Part shown: positions 23,972 through 32,391 of the stretch, piece after piece
Layout of the letters: the number at the start of each line of letters is the position of its first letter
How positions within the stretch are numbered: the stretch's first letter is position 1
From: an uncultured Bacillota bacterium
GTDB taxonomy: Bacteria > Bacillota > Clostridia > Christensenellales > QAND01
Direction of reading: 5' to 3'
Assembly (NCBI GenBank): GCA_905188085.1
Contig: CAJJKN010000004.1
Coordinates: 1 to 64,000, forward strand
DNA: 64,000 nucleotides
Notes under the pieces: generated by a model
The model's input: only the letters and a program-made list of their open reading frames with translations
What the model was told of the DNA's origin: nothing
The model's database searches: none
Position numbers and translations under genes: made by a program

Positions 23972-24814
23972 TTACGCCTGACCTTTTGATCCAAGCAGTT
24001 CCATGTAGAATTCCAATTTTTCCCTAAATGCCTTGTACATGATAATCTCTACATCGCTAATATCATTTGTCTCAATTCCCTTAGCACGCAAAGCCTCCAT
24101 ACCTGCTGTTGACAAATCTGTGTATAGATTCACCTTACTGATGCCGCTCCGGGCCGCTTTATAAAGATTTTCATCCCCTGTGCCGCTCCCGCCATGCATA
24201 ACCAGAGGAATGCTAACCTTTTCACGGATCTGTGCTAACCTTTCAAAATCAATATACGGAGTTCCACTGTATGCACCGTGTGCTGTACCAATTGCAATTG
24301 CTAAGCAGTCTATCCCCGTTTCTTCTACAAAACGAGCTGCTTCATCAGGATCTGTAAGGTTATTTTTTCCATCTACATCATATCTTTTGCCTTGGCCAAC
24401 ATGCCCAAGTTCAGCTTCCACAGAAACACCCACGCTATGCGCTATCTTTACAAGCTCTTTTACCTCCGCTGCGTTTCGTTCATATGGCAGCGCGCTTCTG
24501 TCCACCATAATAGATGTAAAGTGTGCACGAATACAAGCAATGGCATGCATATACTGTAAACCATGATCCAAGTTGATCGCAATGGGAACAGCAGAACGCT
24601 CACACCAACGTTCACAATATTCCATATATTCGTACACCATCGGTTTTCTTCCATGAACCGGTATATAGCCATAATCCAAGATCACCGGGCTTTTACAATT
24701 TTCCGCCGCCATCAATGCGGCACGCGTTGATTCTTCATTCCATACATTTGGTGCCGGAACTGCATAATTCTTTTTTTGTGCTTCCTGAAGCATTTCGGCC
24801 ATTGTTACTAACAT
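23972..24814 (-). CDS. Class II (zinc) ketose-bisphosphate aldolase
   Basis: 280 residues, start after AAGGAGG. Motifs of the FbaA/GatY/KbaY family: YAVPAPNVWNEES, NLDHGLQ (catalytic Asp and zinc His), VEAELGHVG, IAIGTAHGAY (zinc His), VMHGGSGTG and SKVNLYTD. It would split a ketose 1,6- or 1-phosphate into DHAP and an aldehyde. The context (dehydrogenase, RpiR, PTS) points to a peripheral sugar or polyol pathway rather than central glycolysis. Which sugar cannot be read from the sequence. Confidence 0.9.
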   Translation of the reverse strand: MLVTMAEMLQEAQKKNYAVPAPNVWNEESTRAALMAAENCKSPVILDYGYIPVHGRKPMVYEYMEYCERWCERSAVPIAINLDHGLQYMHAIACIRAHFTSIMVDRSALPYERNAAEVKELVKIAHSVGVSVEAELGHVGQGKRYDVDGKNNLTDPDEAARFVEETGIDCLAIAIGTAHGAYSGTPYIDFERLAQIREKVSIPLVMHGGSGTGDENLYKAARSGISKVNLYTDLSTAGMEALRAKGIETNDISDVEIIMYKAFREKLEFYMELLGSKGQA

Positions 24815-25069
24815 ATCATTTCCTCCTTATTTCGGCCTAAGCCGATTTTATGGTTTCATTATAAATTGCGCTTAAGTAAACCGTGCCATCAGATCCCGAA
24901 AATTTTTTCACCCTAACTTTGAAACATCATAACCATAAAATTTTTTCAAATTTTTAAACCTTTTTCCCATCTGTAATTTCGCTTTTATTCTGCTTTTTTC
25001 TTTGTTATATTTGGCTTAAGTGGTGCACCCATTTCTGTAAAATCTTAATATGTAAGAGGAGGTACTTTT
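24815..25069. promoter_or_regulatory. Divergent promoter region with repeated GGCTTAAG-type sites
   Basis: Between the divergent aldolase and PTS genes. CGGCCTAAGCCG (24833-24844) is a palindrome next to the aldolase start. GCTTAAGT occurs at 24870-24877 and again at 25014-25021 just ahead of the PTS gene. These are candidate operators for the RpiR regulator. The rest is AT-rich with no ORF. Confidence 0.45.
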
Positions 25070-26683
25070 ATGAACATCTGGCAAGCCATTATCATCGGAG
25101 GACTCTATTGGCTATCCAACCTAGAAATGATGTACAGTTTTTACTGGTCTATCATGGATCCTCTGTTCCTGTCCGGCATCGTAGGTTTGGTTCTAGGTGA
25201 TATGAGCCAAGGCATGATCGTTGGTGCTTATATCCAGCCCATGTATCTAGCGTTCTTAGGCGCAGGCGGCACAGCTGCCGTTGATAAAGCAGCGGCGGGA
25301 ATCATTCCGGCTGCCGCCGTTATTTCAAGCGGTCTCCCTCTTGATGCTGCTGTTGCTTTAGCTGTTCCTGTTGCATTGGTTATCGCGCAATTGCATACAG
25401 TTCGGCGTATCGTAGCTGCAACTTGGGTGCATATGGCAGATAGCTATGCAAAAACCTGTAATACACGCGGCATTTATATGGCCGGCTTAGTATATCCGAC
25501 TCTATTCAAAATCGTTTTATTTTGGATTCCAATGACCCTGATTCTTTACTTTGGCACCGACGCTACTGCCTCTATTGTAAATGCAATGCCATCATGGTTG
25601 CTCAATGGTCTTTCCGTTGTCAGCGGCATGCTACCCGCTATGGGATTTGCCATGACAATTCTTGTGATTGGTCAACCTACCTTTCTTCCATTTTTCCTGG
25701 GAGGATTTTTCTTAACACAATATACGAGTATCGGCATGATACCGCTTGCAATGTTAGGATTGTTTCTCGCTTACCTACATATACGATATTCCAAAGATGA
25801 ATCCGACTCAATCGCAAGACAAGAAACCGAGGAAATAATTGAAGAATTAGAACAAGACCGTCTTCTTTCTAAAAAAGATGTTACAAAAACCTACAATCTG
25901 TGGTGGTTTGCTGCAGAGCAAAGCAATTCTTTTGAGCGCCTTCAATCTTTAGCTTTTTGTATCAGCATGCTTCCTGTTTTGAAAAAACTATACAGTGACA
26001 ACGAGCAGGAATTTTCGATGGCTATTGAGCGCCACCTCGCCTTTTTTAACGCAGAGGGTATTTGGGGTGCTGTCATCCACGGTATCGTGATTGCCATGGA
26101 AGAACAGAGAGCCATTGGACTTCCTATTTCTACAGAAGCTATTTCTGGAGTCAAAGTCGGAATGATGGGGCCACTGTCTGGTATAGGCGATACCATCGAC
26201 TGGTCAACAATCCATCCTTTGATCACAGCTGCCTTTATTCCTGCAGCCGCTAACGGTCATTGGTGGGCTGGGATTGTCCCTTTCCTTATTATCGGCACCG
26301 CATTATATTTAGAGGGCTTCTATTTCTGCCATTTAGGGTATAAAGCAGGGATGAGTGCAGCTTTTAGCCTATTGCAAAGTGGACAGATACAAACCATTAT
26401 ATCCTTTGCCAGCGTCTTAGGTATGTTTATGATGGGAGGGCTTTCCGCTTCCTTTGTCAATGTACAAACCCCTTTGGCCATTCCTACAGCCGCTGATCCT
26501 ATGTATATCCAAATCAGCATACTTGATGCTATAGCTCCAGGGATTCTGTCAGTGCTTACCGTTCTAGCAGTCTACAGTTATCTGAAAAAAGGCGGTACTA
26601 TGCTAAAAGCTACTTTTATCATTTTAATCGCTGGATTGATTCTCGGCTCTCTAGGCATTCTAGGTATACCGCCCATATCATAA
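25070..26683 (+). CDS. PTS mannose-family permease, EIIC-EIID fusion
   Basis: 537 residues, start after AGAGGAGG. Residues 1-245 are a mannose/sorbose-family EIIC (GLVLGDMSQGMIVGAYIQPMYLA, VIAQLHTVRRI). After a charged linker (about 245-280), residues 285-537 are EIID (WWFAAEQSNSFERLQSLAFCISMLPVLKKLY, AFFNAEGIWGAVIHGIVIAMEEQ, GPLSGIGDTIDW). EIIC and EIID are normally separate proteins. No EIIA or EIIB gene lies next to it in this window, so phosphotransfer partners must come from elsewhere. Predicted inner-membrane sugar transporter with about 10 or more membrane segments. Confidence 0.88.
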   Translation: MNIWQAIIIGGLYWLSNLEMMYSFYWSIMDPLFLSGIVGLVLGDMSQGMIVGAYIQPMYLAFLGAGGTAAVDKAAAGIIPAAAVISSGLPLDAAVALAVPVALVIAQLHTVRRIVAATWVHMADSYAKTCNTRGIYMAGLVYPTLFKIVLFWIPMTLILYFGTDATASIVNAMPSWLLNGLSVVSGMLPAMGFAMTILVIGQPTFLPFFLGGFFLTQYTSIGMIPLAMLGLFLAYLHIRYSKDESDSIARQETEEIIEELEQDRLLSKKDVTKTYNLWWFAAEQSNSFERLQSLAFCISMLPVLKKLYSDNEQEFSMAIERHLAFFNAEGIWGAVIHGIVIAMEEQRAIGLPISTEAISGVKVGMMGPLSGIGDTIDWSTIHPLITAAFIPAAANGHWWAGIVPFLIIGTALYLEGFYFCHLGYKAGMSAAFSLLQSGQIQTIISFASVLGMFMMGGLSASFVNVQTPLAIPTAADPMYIQISILDAIAPGILSVLTVLAVYSYLKKGGTMLKATFIILIAGLILGSLGILGIPPIS

Positions 26684-26711
26684 AATAAGATCGGAAGATC
26701 ATATAACCCCT

Positions 26712-26758
26712 ACATAAGGAAGGCATAGATTTCAATGCCTTCCTTATGTGTATCTTTC
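26712..26758 (+). terminator. Terminator after the PTS gene
   Basis: ACATAAGGAAGGCAT (26712-26726) pairs with ATGCCTTCCTTATGT (26735-26749), a perfect 15-bp stem with an 8-nt loop, then TTTCTTTT. Confidence 0.88.
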
Positions 26759-27106
26759 TTTTCATGAATTTTTATTATGTATACAAAAAATAGAGATTGA
26801 TTTCCGTTCTCTCATGGGAATAATTTCATCCTTTTCACATTTATTTTGTTAGAGAAAGGATCCTCCTATAAACCCGATATTCTTCCTATACTCACAGCGC
26901 CTTCTATTCCTCTCGCAACACATAAACGTGTAATACGGTTCGTCAGTTCCGCAGGAGTCGTTACTTTCTGCCCATGAACGGACCAATGAAGGCTATTCGG
27001 CTTATCGAAGATTATCTCGTGTAAAAAACACAAAATGTACCGAGCATAAAAGAGCATATTAAGAGCGAATATACTGCTGATTTGGGATCAGAAGGTTCAT
27101 TTGTCC
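26759..27106. other. Intergenic stretch, no gene supported
   Basis: AT-rich and broken up by stops. A 63-codon minus-strand frame (26866-27057) has no ribosome-binding site and no recognised homology; it may be another gene fragment. Confidence 0.3.
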
Positions 27107-27334
27107 TTAAACCTCATGAACGTCATTCACAGCAATGTTGACATCGAAATCAAAACCAACATGAGTCGTGGGATCATAGGTAATCATATTAAGACTTGAA
27201 CTATTGATAAATGCAAACCGAAAAGCAAACTCATCTCTGACATAATCCTGTACTCTGTTGAGAGGTTCAATAAGTTGGGACTTGTATGGCGCGGCTTCTT
27301 TTTTGGAAACGTACTCAAAATGATACATTTTCAT
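27107..27334 (-). pseudogene. Truncated N-terminal fragment of a clostridial hypothetical protein
   Basis: 75 codons with a good start (AGGAGG upstream): MKMYHFEYVSKKEAAPYKSQ, RVQDYVRDEFAFRFAFI, then MITYDPTTHVGFDFDVNIAVND and a stop. From memory this matches the N-terminus of a nucleotidyltransferase-like hypothetical protein of about 200 residues that continues well past the DFDVNI motif. If so, the gene is cut short. The downstream sequence shows no continuation in another frame that I can follow. Confidence 0.5.
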
Positions 27335-27429
27335 TACCTCCTAAAAATAATCCCAGGCCGCTCATTAAATTTTAAAGAACCAAATTGCTGTAATATGCTC
27401 ACAAATGATATCCTTGTCAATACTTCAGG

Positions 27430-27470
27430 CAAAAAAAGAAGTGGATGCAACTGAAATCAGTTACATCCAC
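27430..27470 (-). terminator. Terminator after tRNA-fMet
   Basis: GTGGATGCAACTGA/TCAGTTACATCCAC stem (27441-27470) with a run of A on its left, i.e. a T run on the minus strand. Confidence 0.8.
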
Positions 27471-27475
27471 TCAAA

Positions 27476-27553
<78 letters not shown>

Positions 27554-27582
27554 ATGACTAGTTTAGTATAGTACAGTCTTTT

Positions 27583-28500
27583 TTATTTGTCAAGCGCCAT
27601 TTCCATCTTCCTCTGCAAATACCCATCCAGCCCATCTTTATCACTCACCTGTATCATGACGGCGCCGCAATTGTCCATCACGGCCGCAATGATGGCCGTT
27701 CCGCATACAATCACATCCGCGCGCTTTGCCTCCATTCCCGGCAGCGCCCTTCTTTCCGCTCCGGAAAGCGTTGTTAACGTGTCATACCAGGTTTCCACCT
27801 GCTCTTTTGTCAGCTGAAACCCATGTACTCTGTTTGCATCGTAGGCAGGCAAACCCAACGTCAGCATAGCCAGCTGCGTCGCCGTTCCGCCCACGGCAAT
27901 CAGCGTTTCGGCCCGCTGTCCGCACAGCACCTTTTCCGTCAACGCCAGGCTTTTGCTTTTGCAAAACGCCCGCAGCGCCTGTTTTTGTTCTGTTTCCATG
28001 CGGTCTGTTTTCATATATTGCTCTTTCAATGTCACGCATCCCAGCGGGATGGATTGCCCGTTTAGGCATGCCCCTTGCTGGATTGTCAGTTCCGTAGAGC
28101 CTCCGCCCACATCCAATACCGGCCGTCCCTTTGCCTGGCTGCCCAAATAGGCCGCCTGCGCCTCTTCTTCGCCGGATAACAGTTCCGCCCGCACCAATCC
28201 GCTGTCTGTCAACCGCTGCAAAAATGCCAAGCCGTTGTCCGCTTGTCTGGCCGCGCTGGTGGCATAGCACCAAACCGGCCCCTCGGCTCCCTGGGAAACC
28301 GCCTCTTTTGCAAATTGCAGCACCGCCTGCTCCGTTCTCTGCATTGCTTCTTGCGTCAGGTGTTTTTCTTTGGAAAGCCCTTCTCCAAGGCGCGTAATGC
28401 ACACCTTTTTCTCTCCTTTGATTCGGCCGTTTTCCTTTTCGCAAATCAACAACCGTACCGAGTTTGTCCCTATATCTATCGCTGCCCATCGCTGTGCCAT
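27583..28500 (-). CDS. ppx: Ppx/GppA-family exopolyphosphatase
   Basis: 305 residues, start after AAGGAGG. The actin-like ATPase fold of the family is clear: AAIDIGTNSVRLLI at the N-terminus, ATSAARQADNG, LSGEEEAQAAYLGS, VLDVGGGSTELTI and IAVGGTATQLAML. It lacks the C-terminal HD extension of long Ppx proteins. Hydrolyses polyphosphate or pppGpp. In Clostridia it commonly lies behind the yabP-yabQ-divIC-S1 cluster, as here. Confidence 0.93.
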   Translation of the reverse strand: MAQRWAAIDIGTNSVRLLICEKENGRIKGEKKVCITRLGEGLSKEKHLTQEAMQRTEQAVLQFAKEAVSQGAEGPVWCYATSAARQADNGLAFLQRLTDSGLVRAELLSGEEEAQAAYLGSQAKGRPVLDVGGGSTELTIQQGACLNGQSIPLGCVTLKEQYMKTDRMETEQKQALRAFCKSKSLALTEKVLCGQRAETLIAVGGTATQLAMLTLGLPAYDANRVHGFQLTKEQVETWYDTLTTLSGAERRALPGMEAKRADVIVCGTAIIAAVMDNCGAVMIQVSDKDGLDGYLQRKMEMALDK

Positions 28501-28544
28501 GCGTTTGCCTCCTTATGAGAAAAGACCGCATTTGCGGTCCTTTT

Positions 28545-28907
28545 TTATCTGCGTCCTTTACCGCCGCTTTTTTTACGGATGTTGCGCTTCACATCCAGCT
28601 GGCGTTCTTCCGATTGTTTTAAAAAGCGGTTTAAGGTATCTTCAAATTCCGTCTTACTCTGTCTTGGCGGTTCCGGCGGCAAGGCCTGCCGAATGGACAG
28701 CCGTAGCCGGCCGTTTTCATCCTGTCCCAGGATTTTGACCGTCACTTCATCCCCTACCGCCAAATGATCGTTGATGTCTTTTACATAGCCTCTTGCAATT
28801 TCACTGATATGCACAAGGCCCTTTCGCCCGTCCTCCAGCTTCACAAAGGCGCCAAAGGTCGTCACGCCCTCTACAACACCGCTAAGCACTTCACTCGTTT
28901 CCGCCAT
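28545..28907 (-). CDS. yabR: S1 domain RNA-binding protein (YabR-like)
   Basis: 120 residues. A single S1 domain covers residues 1-70 (SGVVEGVTTFGAFVKLEDGRKGLVHISEIARGYVKDINDHLAVGDEVTVKIL), then a basic tail (DVKRNIRKKSGGKGRR). General-stress or ribosome-associated S1 protein of the YabR/GSP13 group, in the conserved yabP-yabQ-divIC-yabR order. Confidence 0.9.
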   Translation of the reverse strand: MAETSEVLSGVVEGVTTFGAFVKLEDGRKGLVHISEIARGYVKDINDHLAVGDEVTVKILGQDENGRLRLSIRQALPPEPPRQSKTEFEDTLNRFLKQSEERQLDVKRNIRKKSGGKGRR

Positions 28908-28937
28908 ATTCTCTATTTTCAGCTCCTTAGCTTTCCA

Positions 28938-29249
28938 TTATTCCTGTGTGGATTTTTGCACCACGAATCTTGTTTCCCCTTCTTTAACCCAGCCAAGTTT
29001 TTCCCGTGCAATACTTTCGATATATTCGTCCGTACCTGCCGCCTCCAGCATATGGGTCAACTTGTCCTTTTCCAGCTCGTTGTCGGCCTGCTGCGTTTGC
29101 AATTCCGTTTGCCGGTTTTGCAGTTTATTCAGCTCAATTTCCTGCCGCCAAAAGGCAACGCCCACGAAAACCAACGCAGTGCCCAAAACCACCGCATAAA
29201 AGCGGCGGGTCACACGATATTTTCGTCTCTTTGGCACTTTCCGGCTCAC
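28938..29249 (-). CDS. divIC: Septum formation initiator FtsB/DivIC
   Basis: 103 residues: basic N-terminus, one membrane segment (about 18-34), coiled coil (about 36-70, LNKLQNRQTELQTQQADNELEKDKL) and the conserved tail EYIESIAREKLGWVKEGETRFVV. It bridges DivIB/FtsQ and FtsL in the divisome. Position between yabQ and the S1 gene agrees with divIC of Bacillus and Clostridia. Confidence 0.92.
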   Translation of the reverse strand: MSRKVPKRRKYRVTRRFYAVVLGTALVFVGVAFWRQEIELNKLQNRQTELQTQQADNELEKDKLTHMLEAAGTDEYIESIAREKLGWVKEGETRFVVQKSTQE

Positions 29250-29297
29250 AAGCTTTCCCCTTTTCCATACAAAGCTGCAATTTCTATTTTATATAGA

Positions 29298-29672
29298 TTA
29301 CCCTTTTTTTATTTTTTTTTCAACCCTGGCTTTGTGTTTTTCCCGGCGTTGTTTCCATTTATTTTTTACCCATTTTTTTAAGCCTTCGATCCACTGCATC
29401 GTCTTTGCCCCCGGCCCGATATAAAACACAGTAAACCCAACAAAAAAGCCGAAAAAGGAAAACGCGCGCAGCGCCCCCTCCGCCACAAAAAACAAACAGC
29501 AGAAAAACAATCCGATTGCGCCCAGCCAAAACAGCAGATCCCAGACGGCCACCGCTCTTTTTTTCTTGCAGCCTCTGCGAAACACCGCGCACCCCGTATA
29601 CCAGATGCCCGCCAACATTCCGGCACAAAAAAACATCAAAAATTGCCCGGGTTGTATGAATAACCCGCCCAT
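29298..29672 (-). CDS. yabQ: Spore cortex biosynthesis protein YabQ
   Basis: 124 residues with four hydrophobic segments between residues 8 and 85 and a very basic C-terminal tail (KKWVKNKWKQRREKHKARVEKKIKKG). Starts one base after the yabP stop. YabQ sits in the outer forespore membrane and is needed for cortex formation in Bacillus. Confidence 0.85.
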   Translation of the reverse strand: MGGLFIQPGQFLMFFCAGMLAGIWYTGCAVFRRGCKKKRAVAVWDLLFWLGAIGLFFCCLFFVAEGALRAFSFFGFFVGFTVFYIGPGAKTMQWIEGLKKWVKNKWKQRREKHKARVEKKIKKG

Positions 29673-29963
29673 TTATCGTTTGAAAATGCGGGCCAATAGC
29701 GGCCGCGGCTGCTCTTCTTCGTCTTGATAGCTCACCGCATCAATCAAACCCGAAACAATAAACTGCCCGTCCTCCAGGCTCAGCCGGTCAATATGCAGGC
29801 TTTCGCCCTCTATGCTCAATACGCCCGCAGAGGTAAACAAAACCACCTCTTCTTCACAAAAACTGCCCAGCTCTTCCACGCCCGTTACGATGATCTTTTG
29901 TCGGTTTTCCACTTGCAGCGTGTGAATGCCCGCCATTCTTCTGGTTTCCATTTCTCTTTGCAC
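29673..29963 (-). CDS. yabP: Sporulation protein YabP
   Basis: 96 residues from GTG 29963, chosen because AAAGGAGGG lies 7 nt upstream and the length then matches the family. The core HTLQVENRQKIIVTGVEELGSFCEEEVVLFTSAGVLSIEGESLHIDRLSLEDGQFIVSGLI is the YabP/YqfC fold. Co-transcribed with yabQ. Its ribosome-binding site is one arm of a hairpin (29971-29990), which may reduce translation. Confidence 0.9.
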   Translation of the reverse strand: MQREMETRRMAGIHTLQVENRQKIIVTGVEELGSFCEEEVVLFTSAGVLSIEGESLHIDRLSLEDGQFIVSGLIDAVSYQDEEEQPRPLLARIFKR

Positions 29964-29970
29964 AGGTAAA

Positions 29971-29990
29971 CCCTCCTTTATTAAGGAGGG
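29971..29990 (-). promoter_or_regulatory. Hairpin that pairs the yabP ribosome-binding site
   Basis: CCCTCCTT and AAGGAGGG form an 8-bp stem with a 4-nt loop; the AAGGAGGG arm is the Shine-Dalgarno sequence of yabP. Could act as a translational switch. Confidence 0.5.
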
Positions 29991-30120
29991 TATGCGGCTC
30001 ATGGTTGTGAATATGTGTATTTATAAAAATTATAGGAAGAATTTTTTCAATGGCTCGCTCTCTATTTTCTCTTCTTAACCCCCCGCCTGCAAAGCTTTTT
30101 CCATCTCCCGTTTGTTACGC

Positions 30121-30150
30121 AAAAACCCTCCCGAAAAGCGGGAGGGTTTT
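30121..30150. terminator. Terminator after prfB
   Basis: CCCTCCCG/CGGGAGGG stem, 4-nt loop, with five A on the left and four T on the right; ends the minus-strand prfB transcript. Confidence 0.88.
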
Positions 30151-30172
30151 ATTTTTCTCAAATTTTATATTC

Positions 30173-31271
30173 TCAGCTTCTGATCAGATATTCCGTGATA
30201 AACATATCCAAATCGCCATCCATCACGCTTTGAATATTGCCGGTCTCCGCGCCTGTTCTGTGGTCTTTCACCATGGAATAGGGATGGAACACATAGCTGC
30301 GGATCTGGCTGCCCCATTCGATCTTTTTCATATCGCCCGCAATTTCGGCCTGTTTTTCCGCCTGTTCGCGTTCGCGGATTTCCAGCAGCTTACTTTTCAG
30401 CATCTTCATCGCCGTTTCACGGTTTTGAATCTGGCTGCGTTCGTTTTGGCACTGCACCACCACGCCGGTGGGAAGGTGGGTAATGCGAATGGCGCTTTCT
30501 GTTTTATTAACGTGCTGGCCGCCCGCGCCGCTGCTTCGGTAGGTATCAATGCGCAGATCATCCATGTTGATCTCTATATCGTCGTCGTTTTCAATCACCG
30601 GCATTACATCCAGCGACGCAAACGACGTATGCCGCCGCCCGGAAGCATCAAACGGAGAAATGCGCACCAACCTGTGCACGCCCTTTTCCGCCTTTAAATA
30701 GCCGTACACATCCTCGCCGCTCACTTCAAAGGAAACGCTCTTTATGCCCGCTTCATCGCCTTCCAGCAAATCCAGCAGTTTAATTTCATATCCCTTTTTC
30801 TCGCAATACCGCGTATACATACGATACAGCATCTGCGTCCAGTCCTGCGCTTCCGTGCCGCCCGCGCCTGCGTGCAGCGACAAAATCGCGTCGTTATGGT
30901 CATATTCGCCCTTCAGCATGGTTGCCAGGCGCAACTGTTCCACGCGTTCTTCCAACGCCTGCGTCTCGGTTTCAATTTCCTTTGCCATTTCATCATCGTA
31001 TTCCATCGATACCATCTGGCAAAGATCCAGCGTATCCTCCACGCCGCCTTTCAGCGATTCATAATGCTCAATGCGGTCGTTCACGCTTTTCAGCTGTTTA
31101 TTCACTTTCTGTGCCGCTTCCGGATCATCCCAAAAGCCGGGCGCCTCCATCTGCGCTGCATATTCCTTTGCTTGCTCTTTCAGTTTTGGCAAGTCAAAGG
31201 GACTCACCTGCCTTTTGTAAAACTTCCATCATCTGTTCCAGACGGGATTTGCATTGGTCCAGTTGAATCAA
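30173..31271 (-). CDS. prfB: Peptide chain release factor 2 with programmed +1 frameshift
   Basis: Two frames are joined. Codons 1-25 run from TTG 31271 (AGGAGG upstream) to CTT, then TGA at 31194-31196 is bypassed by skipping T 31196, and GAC (31195) continues in the +1 frame to 30173. The slip site CTT-TGA-C is the standard RF2 autoregulatory site, with an AGGTGAG Shine-Dalgarno-like stretch just upstream. The product (about 365 residues) has the SPF stop-codon reading motif (RISPFDASG) and GGQ (GAGGQHVNKTESA). It terminates translation at UGA and UAA. Confidence 0.95.
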
Positions 31272-31300
31272 TCTTCTCTCCTCCTATATACATAAATGGT

Positions 31301-32374
31301 TTATTCATTTTCAAGCCCGGCATCCGCCCGGCAAATCAAAATCGTTTTTTTCAATCCCTTTTCCAGCGGCACTTTGGCTTTCCAGCCCAAGCCAAGCAGC
31401 TTTTCCGCCCGCAAGACGGCCCTAGTCACCCTGGTATACCCGGCTTTTTCCACTTCGTCCGGCAAATCAAACACCACGTTGGTTTTCCCGGCCGCCGCAA
31501 TGGCTTCGGCCAGCTGCCGCACGCTGAGCACAATCTCCGGATCTGCAATGTTATACGCTTGCCCGGTCTGCCCTTTGAGCAGGATATACAAAACCGCGCT
31601 GGCCGTGTCTGTCACATAGCATAGCGAACGCTCCTGCAGGCCCTCGCTTTTCAGCACGATCTCCTCTCCGGCCACGGCGTTGCGGACAAACTGCGCCACG
31701 GCGCGGCTGTCCGTTTTGGTCATCGTCGGCCCGTAAATATGGCATGGCCTTGCAATCACGCTTTCCACCCCATACTGGCTTTCATAGCAGTGGCACAACA
31801 CTTCCGCCGCCCGTTTTCCCGCCGGATAGCAGGCCCTGGCGCCGGCATAGTCCACCGGCCCGCAATAGGTTTCGGTAAATCCGTCCAGCGTCTCTGTCGG
31901 CTGTCCATACATCTCTCCGGACGAAACAAACAACACCCGTTGGCTTTTCTGCCGCCTGGCCAATTCCAGCGCATGCTGCATCCCCAAAAAGTTTGCGCAA
32001 ATCGTATCCACCGGATATTGGGCAAACGATCTTGGGTCCGCATTGCTTGCCGCATGCAAGATATAATCCGCCTTTTCCTCCCCTTGCCAGGGGCAGCTCA
32101 CATCCTGCTCAATAAAGGTAAATTGCGCATCTTCCCAGTCTTGTTCAAACCTTTTTTGAGCCCGTGCCGCCGAACGGCCCATGGCATACACATGGATCTT
32201 CGCGTTCAGCGTCTTATTGGCCGCCAGCAAAACATCCGTCACACAGGAGCCGATCATGCCCGTTGCGCCCGTAATCAATATGCTTTTCCCGTACAGCTTT
32301 TCCCACGGCAGATTTTTATCCTGCACAATTGCCTGTATATCCTCTTTATACAGAGGATGGTTTTTCAGTTCCAT
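31301..32374 (-). CDS. NAD-dependent epimerase/dehydratase (extended SDR)
   Basis: 357 residues. Rossmann motif ILITGATGMIGSCVTDVLL near residue 30, catalytic SSGEMYGQ and YPAGKRAAE (YxxxK), and RPCHIYGP substrate-loop region. It belongs to the sugar-nucleotide epimerase/4,6-dehydratase/UDP-glucuronate decarboxylase group. Most likely acts in cell-surface polysaccharide precursor synthesis. It lies between secA and prfB; the exact substrate cannot be read from sequence. Confidence 0.88.
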   Translation of the reverse strand: MELKNHPLYKEDIQAIVQDKNLPWEKLYGKSILITGATGMIGSCVTDVLLAANKTLNAKIHVYAMGRSAARAQKRFEQDWEDAQFTFIEQDVSCPWQGEEKADYILHAASNADPRSFAQYPVDTICANFLGMQHALELARRQKSQRVLFVSSGEMYGQPTETLDGFTETYCGPVDYAGARACYPAGKRAAEVLCHCYESQYGVESVIARPCHIYGPTMTKTDSRAVAQFVRNAVAGEEIVLKSEGLQERSLCYVTDTASAVLYILLKGQTGQAYNIADPEIVLSVRQLAEAIAAAGKTNVVFDLPDEVEKAGYTRVTRAVLRAEKLLGLGWKAKVPLEKGLKKTILICRADAGLENE

Positions 32375-32391
32375 TTTCTTATCCGCCCTGT

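Noticed and set aside
26866..27057. 63-codon minus-strand frame with LHWSVHGQKV
   Set aside because: No ribosome-binding site and no recognised family; at best a fragment.
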